In this document: positions 21,749 to 32,605 of the stretch, in pieces | Layout: each line of letters starts with the position of its first letter | Position numbering within the stretch: the first letter of the stretch is position 1 | Source: Aphelidium insulamus | Taxonomy: Eukaryota > Aphelidiomycota > Aphelidea > Aphelidiaceae | DNA: 64,000 nt | Reading direction: 5' to 3' | Assembly (NCBI GenBank): GCA_036784855.1 | Contig: JAZDSV010000003.1 | Coordinates: forward strand, 199,501 to 263,500 | Notes under the pieces: generated by a model | What the model was told of the DNA's origin: nothing | Database searches by the model: none | What the model saw: only the letters and a program-made list of their open reading frames with translations | Made by a program: the position numbers and the translations under genes

Positions 21749-24700
21749 ATGCGCCGACCACGATTCAATGACGCGGCGCGCAACAACGCGTCGGCTTTGG
21801 CGGCAAAGCGCGCCCTGAAGGGCCAACAACAGGAATCGGCGGCGGGCGTCGGCATAGACAGCAGTGATGGCGTTGTGCCGGCAATGTCCTCCACGAAGCG
21901 GAAACGCATGGAAAAGTACATTGAGCGCAAGCTGAAGAAGGAGAAGCGCGTGGAACTGATGAGCAAACTGGCAGACTCTACGGCCGCGTCGCGCTCCGCT
22001 GATGGCAATGGCGTGTCGATGCTGTTGTCCTCGGCGCGCATGCTGGGCTCATCGCGCCTATCGACGCGTGAGAAGCTGCGGCAAACGCTTCAAGCAGAGA
22101 AGCGCGGCCTTCCGCACATGATACGCGCCGACGTGCGGCTAACTGCGGAGCGTTTTTCCGTAGACGATACGGTGACACCCGTTCCATATGCGTCAGATGC
22201 TCCTGCCGTTGATATTCCATTGAAGGCCGAGGTTTCTACCGCGAAGGTGGCTGCGGACACTCCGATATTTGGCGGGGCATTGCGAAAGGGTCCTCGTCCA
22301 ACCACGGACGCGATTACACAAGCACCTACGGCATCTGCACAGGTTATACCATCTGCGCCAGCAGGATATGTGGCACCGATCTTTGCCCACAGAGCGCCAC
22401 TACCCCCGCCGGCGGTGCCAAAGACCAAGGCCAATACTGCTGATAATATCGAAGGAACGCGCAGCGCCGTCTACGTGTCTGTACCACGCTCCGATGCCAT
22501 CCAGGCGGCCCGGCTACAGCTGCCCATTCTGGCAGAGGAGCACGAGATCATGGAGGCGGTGCATGAGCACGATGTGGTGCTAGTGTGCGGGGAAACCGGT
22601 TCGGGCAAGACCACTCAAGTGCCGCAATTCCTGTACGAGTGTGGCTATGCCAGGCGCGATGCAGAGAGCGCGGGTGGCAAACTAGGCAAGATCGGCGTGA
22701 CGCAGCCGCGCCGTGTGGCCGCCATTAGCATGGCACACCGCGTCGCGTCCGAGATGCAAATGACGCCGCGCCAGGTGTCGTACCAGGTGCGATACGAGGG
22801 CACTGTTGGCCGCGACACCGTCATCCAGTTCATGACGGACGGTGTGCTGCTGCGGGAAGTGGCGACCGATTTCCTGCTGCTGGACTACTCGTGCATTGTG
22901 GTGGACGAGGCGCACGAACGCTCGCTCAACACGGACATCCTGATCGGTCTGCTGAGTCGCATTGTCAAGCTGCGCCGCTCGTTGGCGGAACAGTCTGCAG
23001 CCCCGGGCGTAAAGCAGCAGATCTGTCTGCCGGACGGGCGCACCCTTGACCGTATCCAGCCGCTCAAGGTGATCATTATGTCGGCCACGCTGCGTCTGGA
23101 TGACTTTTCGCGCAACTCGCACCTGTTTCCCGTATCGCCTCCGATTTGCACCGTGCCCGGCCGCACATTCCCCGTCAGCGCCCACTTTAGCAAGACTACG
23201 CACCCGGACTACATGACGGAGGCATTCAAGAAGATTTGCAAGATCCACCGCCGCCTGCCGATGGGCGGCATCTTGGTGTTTGTGACGGGTCAGTCGGAAG
23301 TGCTGGCTCTGAGTGCCAAATTGCGCCGACGGTTCCCGGCCCGCAGCGCCCAACACCGCGCCCTCCAGGCACCGCCCTCCAAGCGAGACATCTGTCCCGC
23401 CGGTGACCAAGATGATTTTGCCGCGGACCTGGAAGGTAATATAATACTGCCGAGATTTTTGCACTGCATATTTAGCGACTAACTTGTGCTCTTCAGCCAT
23501 GGACAACGAGGCAATTGACATCGAGGATGAACAAGCACACAGCGACGATGATGACAGTGACGGAAATGACGATGATGACTATACTACAGAAGGGGATCAC
23601 ACCTCTGAGAAAAAGGACGGCAAGGAACAGCCGAGTCCGTTGCATGTCCTGCCGCTCTTCTCGCTCCTGTCCACGGAACAACAAATGAAGATTTTTGCAG
23701 AACCTCCAGACGGTGCCAGACTGTGCGTCGTGGCCACCAATATCGCCGAGACCTCGCTCACCATTCCCAACATAAAGTACGTCGTGGACACTGGTCGCGT
23801 CAAGGAGCGCCGCTACGACTTTGCCACCGCCACCACCTCGTTCGACGTCACGTGGATATCGCAGGCGTCGGCAGAGCAGCGTGCTGGCCGAGCCGGACGG
23901 ACAGGACCCGGCCATTGCTACCGCCTGTACTCGTCGGCGCTGTTTGCCAACGAGTTTGAAAAGTATAGCATGGCCGAGATCCAGCGCATGCCCATCGAGT
24001 CGGTGGTGCTGCAGATGAAGAGTATGAACATTGACAACGTGACGCGGTTCCCGTTCCCGACCAGTCCTTCCCGCGAGCAGCTCAGCATAGCGGAAACACT
24101 GCTGCAGCGGCTGGGTGCTCTGGACAAGGAGCGCCGTATTACGCAGGCTGGCCGGTACATGGCAATGCTGCCAGTGGCGCCACGACTCGGCCGCATGATT
24201 GTCGAGGCGTTGCAGTCGGACCACTTGGTCTATGCCATACTGCTGGCGGCTATTTTGACCGTGGGTGATCCGTTTGACAGTCACCACGGCGGTGCCGGCA
24301 GTGCCGAGTCTCTGGATCGCGAGAATGACGAGTCGCTGCTTCACCAGCAAAATGGCAAAAATAACATGCGCATCTCGCATATCTTCTCTGACGGCACTGG
24401 CAGCGACACCATATCCATCGCGCGCATATTCGGGGCGTTCCAGCACAGCGATGCACCAGAGTTCTTTTGTCGCCAGCACAAAGTTCGCCCAAAGGTGAGT
24501 AATTATTGTGTTGTGAGGAACATCAAAGTAACTTAATTCACTCCAGGCCATGAGAGAGATCCAACAACTGCTCAACCAACTGCTGAGCATTGTCAGCAAG
24601 CAGTTCCCGGAGGCGGCCCCGAATCTCCCAGCCATCCGTGACAAGCTGCGGCCATTCGACGGGAACCAGCTGCGAAAAATGCAGCATTCCATCCTGCTCG

Positions 24701-25017
24701 CATTCGTGGATCAGATGGCGTGTCGCGTACGTCAACTACCGGACGGCACTCGGCCAAGCCACCCGACCTATAGGTCACTCACTGCAACCATTGGGGCAGA
24801 GTCCAGCGGCAACACGTCAGATACCGCATTGCTGATGCAGATTCACCCGTCCAGCGCGCTGAAGCGCCATGCACCCGAGATGGTGGTGTATACGCAGATC
24901 ATGCGTTCATGCAGCGGCCGGCGATACATGCACAATGTCACTGTGATGCAGAACAAGGCGTGGCTTGCACGCTATGGTCCCGCACTGGGCATCAACACCA
25001 GTAGCTCAAACAAATAG
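21749..25017 (+). CDS. DHX37: DEAH-box RNA helicase DHX37/Dhr1 (ribosome biogenesis)
   Basis: Nucleolar helicase that releases U3 snoRNA from pre-ribosomes during small-subunit assembly. Exons 21749-23435, 23497-24494 and 24547-25017 give 1051 residues with exact phases. The N-terminus is basic ([18 protein letters not shown]). The helicase core has motif [11 protein letters not shown], Ia [61 protein letters not shown] and [21 protein letters not shown]. The segment before motif I ([21 protein letters not shown]) and the acidic insert after motif IV ([18 protein letters not shown]) are typical of DHX37 rather than of splicing helicases. The start at 21749 ([10 protein letters not shown]) is preferred; an in-frame ATG at about 21701 lies near the transposon border. 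The 3' end is 34 bp from convergent SPT8. Confidence 0.93.
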
Positions 25018-25051
25018 ATGGAAGTATGGATATTTTCATGCACATAATACT

Positions 25052-26735
25052 TCATTTGGACGGCCGCCTCAAGTGATAGAACAAGCAGTGTCCGGTGGTG
25101 ACCTGGCCGTAGATGGACCGCACACCACTTGCGCCAATAAGGAACCGAGAATCGGGGTCAGTCACTGCGCACATCAAAGTTTATCAAACAGCACTTCAAG
25201 TGCGTACTCATGGTGGATATCATGCCGCCATGATGGCCGGGAATGATTTGAAAGGGCACCGCGGAGGACGTGCCACCAGTTGAAGTGGCGGTGGATGTTG
25301 ACTGTGCAAGCAAATTCCACACACGCAAATTGTCAAACGAGCCTCTAGACATGAGCACAATCTTCCTGAAATTATACGACTTAACGTACACTGCCAGCTG
25401 GCGTCCATTCGAGAATGCAAGAAGGCTGGTGACGGGTCCAGATCCTTTCGGGAGCAGCAGTGGGTCTGATGAATACCTGCCACCACCCACATCCCACACG
25501 TCAACTGTCACATAGTTCTTTAGAACCACACGATCATGGCAAAAGCCGTACCACGCTCATTGCGCCGTCCAATAAACAGCCGGGCACCATCAGCACTCCA
25601 ACATGCGGACAGGCACCACGGTGCCACCATGTCTGGCAGCGCGACAACGCTTACCAGTGGTTCATCGATTCTGGCGTCCCACATGCGACACTCGCCGTCA
25701 TAGCACGAAGTGGCAAACACACTCTCATCGGTATTGGGCCGTGCCGACAGCGATGTGATGTGTGATCGGTGCCCCGAGAAGCATCGAATAGCCTTCCCGG
25801 TATTCAGGTCCCATAACTGCGAGAGAATGAGTGCGCGGTCCATGACACTCACTCGCACAGACACTTGCCAACACGTTCTTGTCCCAGGAGCCGCTCAGCA
25901 ACTGATTCTGCTGGCTGGGCAGAATGTGCAATGTCGACACGGCGTCCGTGTGTCCATCCACTTGTCCTCCATCAGCGCCAGTAGTGCCAGTTGTACCAGC
26001 TGTGCCGCGGAGAGCGTGTATGCAGGCTCCCTGCTCCACACGCACCGACCACAAATTGATGGCGCCGCTCTGTCACAGGCGCGCCGTTAGGTTCTGCAAC
26101 GCGTTCCCGTGAACCTGCCTGCAGTCCGGACAGCGCCCACGCAGCCTCCGAGTGCACGGCAAGACTGTGCACGGGTGATATGGCCAGCACTGACGGTGGC
26201 GGTGGCGGCGCTGGCATTAACTCTGCGGCGGCTCCAGCGACAGGTGCCGCCACCGCCGCCGCCGCTTCAACCGGCTGCTCGCGATTCTCCCACGCGCCCA
26301 GCTGCACCGCGGCGCGGGTTACGGTATCGGGCAGACCGTGCATGAGCGACTGGGTCAGTTTAGTGCGCCCGTTCATGGTGGCGAAGAAGTCGTATTTGCG
26401 TATGAGGCCGTCCGCGCCGCCAGTGAAGAGCCAGCGCATGCACTTGGTGGCCGCAACGGCATCCACGCCTCCGGCAACGCTGGCCAGTCCCTGTGAAGGT
26501 TTACTGTGTACACAGAGTATAGCTGGATATATGTGTCCATACATACCAGTGGAATGCAGTCCACGGCCGTGTTGGCATTCTCGTCCACGGTCATACAATT
26601 GTTTGCCTTGTGTATTGACAGCGTATCTCTGGTTCTACACACATATGTATAAGGCATTTGAAGTCCATCATTGTTGGACTTGCACACTTTTGGACAACTA
26701 CGGCCAAGTTGGAGCATCAATGTGTGTCCATACAT
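25052..26735 (-). CDS. SPT8: SAGA complex subunit SPT8, WD40 protein
   Basis: Contacts TBP as part of the SAGA coactivator. The signature is MRWLFTGGADGLIRKYDFFATMNG, followed by LTQSLMHGLPDTVTRAAVQLGAWENRE, both characteristic of SPT8. WD40 repeats follow: VDGHTDAVSTLHILPSQQNQLLSGSWDKNV, LWDLNTGKAIRCFSGHRSHITSL and SCYDGECRMWDARI. The C-terminal DSRFLIGASGVRSIYGQVTTGHCL sits in a last exon reached through an intron at about 25145-25195. Five or more introns are inferred; the N-terminal exon (start 26735 or a later ATG such as 26597) is uncertain. A Pro/Ala-rich insert of about 45 residues separates the first two repeats. The gene is convergent with DHX37. Confidence 0.85.
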
Positions 26736-26779
26736 AGGTCAAGTTCAGTTGGGGTCATAAGCGTAGTTATGTTTTGTGC

Positions 26780-27215
26780 AAATACAAGAATCGTAATACA
26801 CATCCAACTATAGTCAAATATCTATAGATATACACACATGAACACATAAATACATACATACATCCAACTATAGATTTCCAACTATAGCCATACGACTATA
26901 CACATACATACATACACACATACATACATACACACATACATACATACACACATACATACATGCATACACACACATACATACATTCATGCATACATACGCA
27001 CACACACATATATACATACATACTTACATACATCTAACTATAGACATACACACACACACAAACATACACACATATATATACATACATACATACATATCCA
27101 CATACATACATACATACACACATACATACACACATACATACATACATCCAACTATAGACATACCTCCAGCTATATAGAAGCCCACATAGACGTACACCCA
27201 ACTATAGACATACAG
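26780..27215. repeat. Compound CATA/CACA microsatellite with interspersed aactatag units
   Basis: About 430 bp of cataca and cacata tetra/hexamers fills the gap between SPT8 and the next gene. The phrase caactatag(ac) recurs at least six times with irregular spacing, as in a decayed minisatellite. No ORF in it is credible. Confidence 0.9.
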
Positions 27216-27241
27216 CAATAGACACCACGAGTCTATTGAAC

Positions 27242-27741
27242 TCAGACAGCAACCACATTCCAAAAGTTGTGAAGCAGGATCCATGACAGGAGAAACGTGG
27301 GCAGAGCCGGCACCACAAGCACCTTGAGCGGCTCACCATCATCACCGAGCAGACTTTGCACGCACTCGGCCACCGCATTCTCGCCACGTAAATCAGCAGT
27401 ATCTTCACTCTTTGAACCCGTCTTGTTCACGGTACTGCTGCCTGGCACCGCGTCACCACTTCCCACCACCAGCGGTGCCACCCATCGCGCAATATGACGT
27501 GCATTGGGCGCCAGTACTTGTCGCAGGGCAGACGTGGCGGCAAAGAAGCTATGAAGGGTAGTGTGTATATATATCAGAACTCCCATCACCGTAGTGAAGC
27601 AAGTTGTCCATACCTGGCAAACCCCATCATGCCCGACATACGCAGCAGACATGCCAGCCCACCGACAGCAGCTGCCGCGACTTGATACACCACAAGGAGG
27701 ACGGTTTCCGTGCGCGCTGCAGTTGTCGTGTCGTCGCTCAT
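27242..27741 (-). CDS. Small membrane protein (possibly EMC6/RAB5IF-like)
   Basis: Two exons give about 150 residues. The start ATG at 27741 reads MSDDTTTAARTETVLL. Exon 1 holds one hydrophobic segment (VLLVVYQVAAAAVGGLACLL) and a Gly/Met stretch. After an intron of about 60 nt (acceptor near 27550) comes SFFAATSALRQVLAP, then a polar Ser/Asp-rich loop. A final hydrophobic segment, LPTFLLSWILLHNFWNVV, lies at the C-terminus. The layout, with paired helices containing Gly and a short tail after a WxLLxxxW-type helix, recalls the Rab5-interacting/EMC6 group of ER insertase factors. No motif is decisive, so treat it as a putative two- or three-pass membrane protein of unknown function. Confidence 0.55.
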
Positions 27742-27927
27742 ATTATGGTATTATTAGTGGGCGGTATTTAGTTATCGCCCTTACAAGCGCAATCAGGTGC
27801 TGGGTAGATAATCAGACGAGTGTTTAAATATGCAACGTAATTTAATACTATTTATTTATATATAATTAATACTATTTACATAGCCATCAATATAATAACT
27901 ATCTGTTTCTGTGTATTATATATTGGG

Positions 27928-28509
27928 CTACACTTTCCCGGCAGACGCGACATCGACTTCATGCATGCCGTGCGCCAGTGCGTACAGTTCAGGGCGGAAT
28001 GAGGTGTGACCGCAATTCCACACTACTGTGTAGGCCATCATGAACGGTGTGGTGACTAGCAGTTCGAAGGCGCGGAATGTCGCCCGCTCCCGCTCCCATA
28101 ACAAATGCCCGACACCCTGCATAGCTAGTGCGGCCGACACGCACAGCAGCGTCACCGCGGCCGCCGTGATAATGCCTGCCTGCGATATGTACGGCTGTAG
28201 ACAGGGCAGCGCGTAGTAGACCACCGCGTCTGATGCAGCCAGTAGACACGCCCAAATGCCACCGATGGCAGGGTCAAGGTACGCGTAGAATGAGAGCACG
28301 GCGCCGTTCAATGCCAGCACCGGCAGCCACGACGCGTCAGTCACAATGAGCAAGAGCAGTGACACGCCGCACCACGCCAGCCAGGTCATCAGGCAGTGCA
28401 GCCACTGGTTAAGCACGGAGCCATGTGCCTTGTACACGGTCTGCAGCTCTTGCCGCAGCGTGGCGCCGCCAATGAAGCAATCTGATCGATAGTCCAGTCG
28501 GGGCCACAT
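27928..28509 (-). CDS. MPO1: DUF962/Mpo1-like membrane protein (2-hydroxy fatty acid dioxygenase family)
   Basis: Single exon, 193 residues from the ATG at 28509. Yeast Mpo1 is an ER Fe(II) dioxygenase that removes one carbon from 2-hydroxy fatty acids during phytosphingosine breakdown. Family features here: an early YKAHGSVLNQWLH (the conserved His near an Asn and a second His), four or five membrane segments (LAWCGVSLLLLIV, PVLALNGAVLSFYAY, ACLLAASDAVVYYAL, ITAAAVTLLCVSAALA), then QGVGHLLWERERATF and LLVTTPFMMAYTVVW. The GHxxxE-type motif in the last block is the other half of the proposed metal site. The length matches the family. Neighbour MVD is unrelated in pathway. Confidence 0.7.
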   Translation of the reverse strand: MWPRLDYRSDCFIGGATLRQELQTVYKAHGSVLNQWLHCLMTWLAWCGVSLLLLIVTDASWLPVLALNGAVLSFYAYLDPAIGGIWACLLAASDAVVYYALPCLQPYISQAGIITAAAVTLLCVSAALAMQGVGHLLWERERATFRAFELLVTTPFMMAYTVVWNCGHTSFRPELYALAHGMHEVDVASAGKV

Positions 28510-28713
28510 GATTGCGAGATTTGTGGTATTCAATGTATTTATGTAGCAGTCACAAGGTTGTTGAATTGTCAGTGTTTCTAAAATGGGAAAACTATCGAGT
28601 CCTCAAAAGTCTGGTCCTTCCAATATATATGGCACCAGACTTGGACATAGAGTAAAGGAATCTTACCCAGAGTCTATTCTGGATATATGTGGTATGTATT
28701 AACTTATGTAATG

Positions 28714-30215
28714 TCATACCATGGCCGGCAAATGCTCCAGCTCATCCGTGATGCGCTGCGGTCCGTCCCCAACCATGGTGTAGATAATGCGGCGGATGGC
28801 ACCGCGGGGCAGACGTGGCTGTGGCTGAAGTGCCGCGACATCATCACCTCCGGTTTCATGCAGCTGCAAGTGGTCCAGGAAGGCAGCCGACACCGACGCG
28901 CTGTCAGTCTCGATGCATTCCTGCGCCATGTCCTCCGTGGATAAGCTGGCCGCGAGGAATGCCAGGAATGGCTGCACCGTCTCCTCGAGCAGGTAAATGA
29001 CGGCATTGGGACCGGCGTCGAATGTGTATGCCACACGCGGCCCAGTTCCAGCTGGGGCAGTGTTGTTGAATCCGTCGCACACGCGGATAATGTGGCGCGA
29101 AGTGTCGGTCAGATAGAATATGGGCGGCCACGTGTCCAAGCAGACGGCGTGAAACGAGTTGCTGTCCTGCATGGTCAGCTGGGCAAATGTGGCGAAATCG
29201 CGTTCCAGTATCGCACGCTCCATCGCCCTCATGCGGCCAGGCACGCTCTGGAGCCGCGATGGAAACAGTCGCGACGTCTCCACAGTTGTTTGCATACCGC
29301 TGCTGCTGCTGACGGCCTTCTTGTCCGCGCATGTAATCAGAATGAGAGCGCGCATCTCGGGCCAGTGGGACCGCGGTGCCACTTGTATGGCACAGCACTC
29401 GCCCCAGTTGGAATCATGTTTGGCACTTGTGCTCTTGGTCTGTTCAGCACCCTCCGACGACAGTCCTAAACGAGAATTATAGAGTCGTATACAGTATACA
29501 AGTGTATAGTAGAGCGTACCAGCTGCGCAAAGGGAAGCGGCCAGGGCGCGCTTGGTGATGGATTCCGGCACCTGCCACTTGACGTAGCCGCCCAACATGC
29601 TGCGACACGCCGACCCACTGCCTTGACGTGCTACCGTGGACAGTAGTTCCATAGCTGCGTTGTGTGTTGCATCATTATTTCCCGCCTCCTCCACCACCAG
29701 GCCGTACAGTGAGGCCACTGCATACACCAAACCGGCAAATCCAGACGCCGACGACGCCAACCCGGCAGCAGTGGGAAAGTTGTTGGCCGTGACAATGTGC
29801 AGCTTCCAACTGCCCCCGATGCATAAGTCATTGCAATGCGCGCTTAACAGAAGTCCGTTGACACGTGCCTGGCTAGAGTGTCGTACTCTGGGCCGCGTTG
29901 GCGCAGCATTTGACGCAGGCGTGCCAAACATGTGACGAGGCGCGCATTTCGCGACACTTGCTCCTCCACGCCATTAAGCCACAGCGTGTCGGCGGTGTAC
30001 CGCGACGAGGCGCGCGCCGTGGTTTTGGTGTGCAGGTCGGCGGTGTCCAGCGTCACGGAGAGCGACTCATTGCACGGCACAAGCGCGTCAGGTGTCTCTT
30101 GCAGCACGCACTTGCCCCAGTATTTTATCACGGCGATGTTGACGGGCGCAATGCAGGTGGCGCACTTGTCCACGCTAGCCACAGTGTCGCCGGCGTTGCA
30201 TTCAAGCTGTGTCAT
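28714..30215 (-). CDS. MVD: Diphosphomevalonate decarboxylase (MVD)
   Basis: Last step of the mevalonate pathway: ATP-dependent decarboxylation of mevalonate diphosphate to isopentenyl diphosphate in the cytosol. The N-terminal exon shows APVNIAVIKYWGKC and NESLSVTLD. The next exon has the GHMP ATP loop NNFPTAAGLASSASGFAGLVYA, then ARQGSGSACRSMLGGYVKW with the conserved GSGSACRS motif (split here for length). The third exon has TSRLFPSRL and VPGRMRAMERAI. The C-terminus, VAYTFDAGPNAVIYLLEE, contains the catalytic Asp of the DAGPN motif and ends in IYTMVGDGPQRI. Introns lie near 29465-29525 and 29830-29880. Length and all motifs are normal, so isoprenoids in this organism come from mevalonate. 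Confidence 0.95.
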
Positions 30216-30288
30216 TGTGCTGTATCAAGCAGGAAAGAAGAAAAGAAGAAAGGGAAGAAAGTATGAGAAGGACAAAGGCTGTATTTTG

Positions 30289-31766
30289 TCATTTAGCATG
30301 CTGCAATACCCACTGCAGAGTCACGGGAAACTTGGGTCTGCTTTTACAGGCAGTCACTATCTCTGAGGGATTCCACGGACAGCCATGGGAGCGCAACCTC
30401 TTGATCGTGTCTCGTCGTAGACCGTCATCGTTTAAATTGCACGTGGCAGCGGCAACAGCAATCACCTCCGAAAACGTGCAGCCAAGTTCATGCATCAACT
30501 CCAACAAGTCCAGATCAGCAGACAGTGCGGTTAGGCGCATGTAGTTGGTCTCAATTCCAGTGACATAGTGATGCAAATCAGGTTTGCAACCATTTTCGTG
30601 TGCCATTTGATGAGCTGCAGAAAGTTGCTGACAGTGTGCAGTCAATTCAACAAGAGCGTCTCCAGACTCTCATTTCGTAGCTGCAATGCTCGAGTTCGCA
30701 GCATCAGTGCATTGAAACTGCATTCATCCGAAGAATCACTATTCCACGGAAGCCATATTGAGCGTGCCCACTGCAGCACGTTTAGCTTTCCACCCTGTGC
30801 AGCCCGGCTACAATGCTCTCCAACCCCGGACAGCCGTTTTTGAATGCCCACTTCACCGTGTCCAGCTGGCCATATATTGTTTCAAACTCCAGACAGCTGT
30901 CACTCCACCCACATCCATTTGCACGGAGCCATCGAAGCATTGAGGCTAGGTGTCGATGCATAGCGGCCAGAGCGCACACTTCATCGTCCCACTCTCAGCC
31001 ATTAGCGTGAGCCCACTGTAACACTTCCAAATGGCCCTCCTGAGCAGCCATGTGATACCTGGTCAAGTCCCACGCGCGCCCATTGGACCATAGCCACTAT
31101 AGGCTCTCTAGATGGCCACCAAAAGCAGCAGCGGCGCATGTAGTCTCATCAAATGGACATTCTTGTGCGCGCGCCCACTGTAACACTTCCATGTGGCCAC
31201 TGCCGGCGGCTGTAGTACACGTTTCCTGATCCCAATCGCATTCATGGTTACGCAGCCACCCTGACAGGCACAAGTGGCCGCCTTTTGCGGATATCCGACA
31301 CATGGTCGCGGTGTAATGCGGCCACCTAACGCGGTCATAAAACCACCCCAACACATTCAATCGACCGCCTCTGAACATACTTCGTAGCTCTGGGCGGCAT
31401 TCCTTCTCGCCAGCCACTCCAGCATGGCGATATTTCCCGCCTTGGCTGCGTTGGTCATCCATATACGCTGCTCCTCCTGATACATGATAGGTCCTTGGAA
31501 TGAGACCAGCTTCTGTTGGTGCAATACTGCATCACGGGCAGAGAGTCGGCACAAGACGCCGCCTTGGCCAACTGTAAGGCGTTGGCACCGGCTGCCAAAG
31601 CCAACTCAACGCGTCCCATGGATGTTATCGCTTCCGGGTACGAGTGTAGGCGTGGTCTACGTGATATGCCGCATAGCATGCATCGCGCCATCGACGGTTG
31701 ACCAGCACAAACAGCCCACTACCTCTACCGCTCAAGTGCCAAGGTCTCTGCAGGAAGCTCGTCCAT
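30289..31766 (-). pseudogene. Broken F-box/ankyrin-repeat gene
   Basis: A degenerate reading frame on the minus strand. It starts MDELPAETLAL at 31766 and, after a shift, VLVNRRWRDACYAAYH, together the pattern of an F-box. About eight ankyrin-like repeats follow of the GHLEVLQWAxxNGCxWD type, e.g. GSGHMEVLQWARAQECPFDE, GHLEVLQWAHANG and GGKLNVLQWARS. Two in-frame stop codons are visible (after GGHLESL and after WAHANG, 31098 to 31000), and the frame changes at least twice more (about 30815 and 30650). The repeat flavour is that of F-box/ankyrin proteins common in amoeba-infecting giant viruses and in some protists, so old transfer or shared expansion is possible. No splice signals explain the breaks. 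Confidence 0.75.
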
Positions 31767-31853
31767 ACTGACGGTGCGTGTGTTATGCACTATCAGACTC
31801 GTGGCGCTTGCTTGCAGAATAAATGTGTCCATGGGATTTGACACGCGTTTATA

Positions 31854-32213
31854 TTACATGAAGTACTCCAGCGTGGCAATTCCAGTGATGCTTGAATAGC
31901 ATGTCGGGTACACACATCGTGACACTATCGACGACGTCGACGGAAATTTAATGAGCAAGTTTCCGTCCTCCGCCGTCCCGATGACAGTTGGCGCGGCGCG
32001 CTTGCCTCGGGGCTTCAAAAATTCGCCAAATGACTTGTCATTGTACTCAACGACGCGCCAGAAGTCTGCCAAGGCGGCCGGGTCAGCGGGGTAGTCATCG
32101 GGCATCGGAGTAGTAGAGAGTGCAGGCATGCATGACGCAGCATATCGCACGCGCGCTCGTCGGCTGCTAGCACTCCGACAACTGTTGTGCGCGAACCGTA
32201 CATCCAGTCGCAC
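31854..32213 (-). CDS. Hypothetical protein
   Basis: An ORF of up to 119 codons whose better start may be the internal Met at MPDDYPADPAAL. The middle part (ALADFWRVVEYNDKSFGEFL, then KPRGKRAAP) looks protein-like, with balanced composition. The 3' part is less so and may cross an unrecognised intron. I recognise no family. It lies between the broken ankyrin gene and PGK. It could be chance. Confidence 0.3.
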   Translation of the reverse strand: MRLDVRFAHNSCRSASSRRARVRYAASCMPALSTTPMPDDYPADPAALADFWRVVEYNDKSFGEFLKPRGKRAAPTVIGTAEDGNLLIKFPSTSSIVSRCVYPTCYSSITGIATLEYFM

Positions 32214-32605
32214 ATCAAAATGCAGATTCGCAAATTGCTAGATTTATCCACCAAAGCATGACTAGAGGCCGTTACGAACAAGCAGATGTGTAGCAGGTGT
32301 AGCGCGCTGTATCATGCATAGTCACAAACATGTCTGGCTGCACCAACCGTTAATGTCCACTCCAGGGCGAGAATTTAATAGGCCTCCAGTTGGCTAGTGG
32401 CGTACGCAATGCATTAAAAAGTTGTAGCAGTGGACACCACTGTACACTTGAATGGAAGGGAAATAATTAAATATGCGTTTGCAGTGAGCAGAGGACGTGA
32501 CATGTGTTCCTGCGCTTATAATATGTTACGTGGCTATGACACACATGGCCTGCCGGTTGAATGAAACACTGAGTCAGCGATCTCACAACCAATCGACGAT
32601 TAGAA
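32214..32605. other. Intergenic gap upstream of PGK
   Basis: About 390 bp with no credible ORF. An accaatcg (CCAAT core) lies at 32587-32594, only about 12 bp before the PGK start. It presumably holds the PGK promoter. Confidence 0.5.

Noticed and set aside
22682-24692. Long minus-strand ORFs (279 and 399 codons) opposite DHX37
   Set aside because: They are shadows of the highly conserved DHX37 frame in GC-rich codons and contain no domain of their own.
27024-27284. Tyr/Val/Cys-rich ORFs in the CATA array
   Set aside because: Pure translations of a microsatellite.
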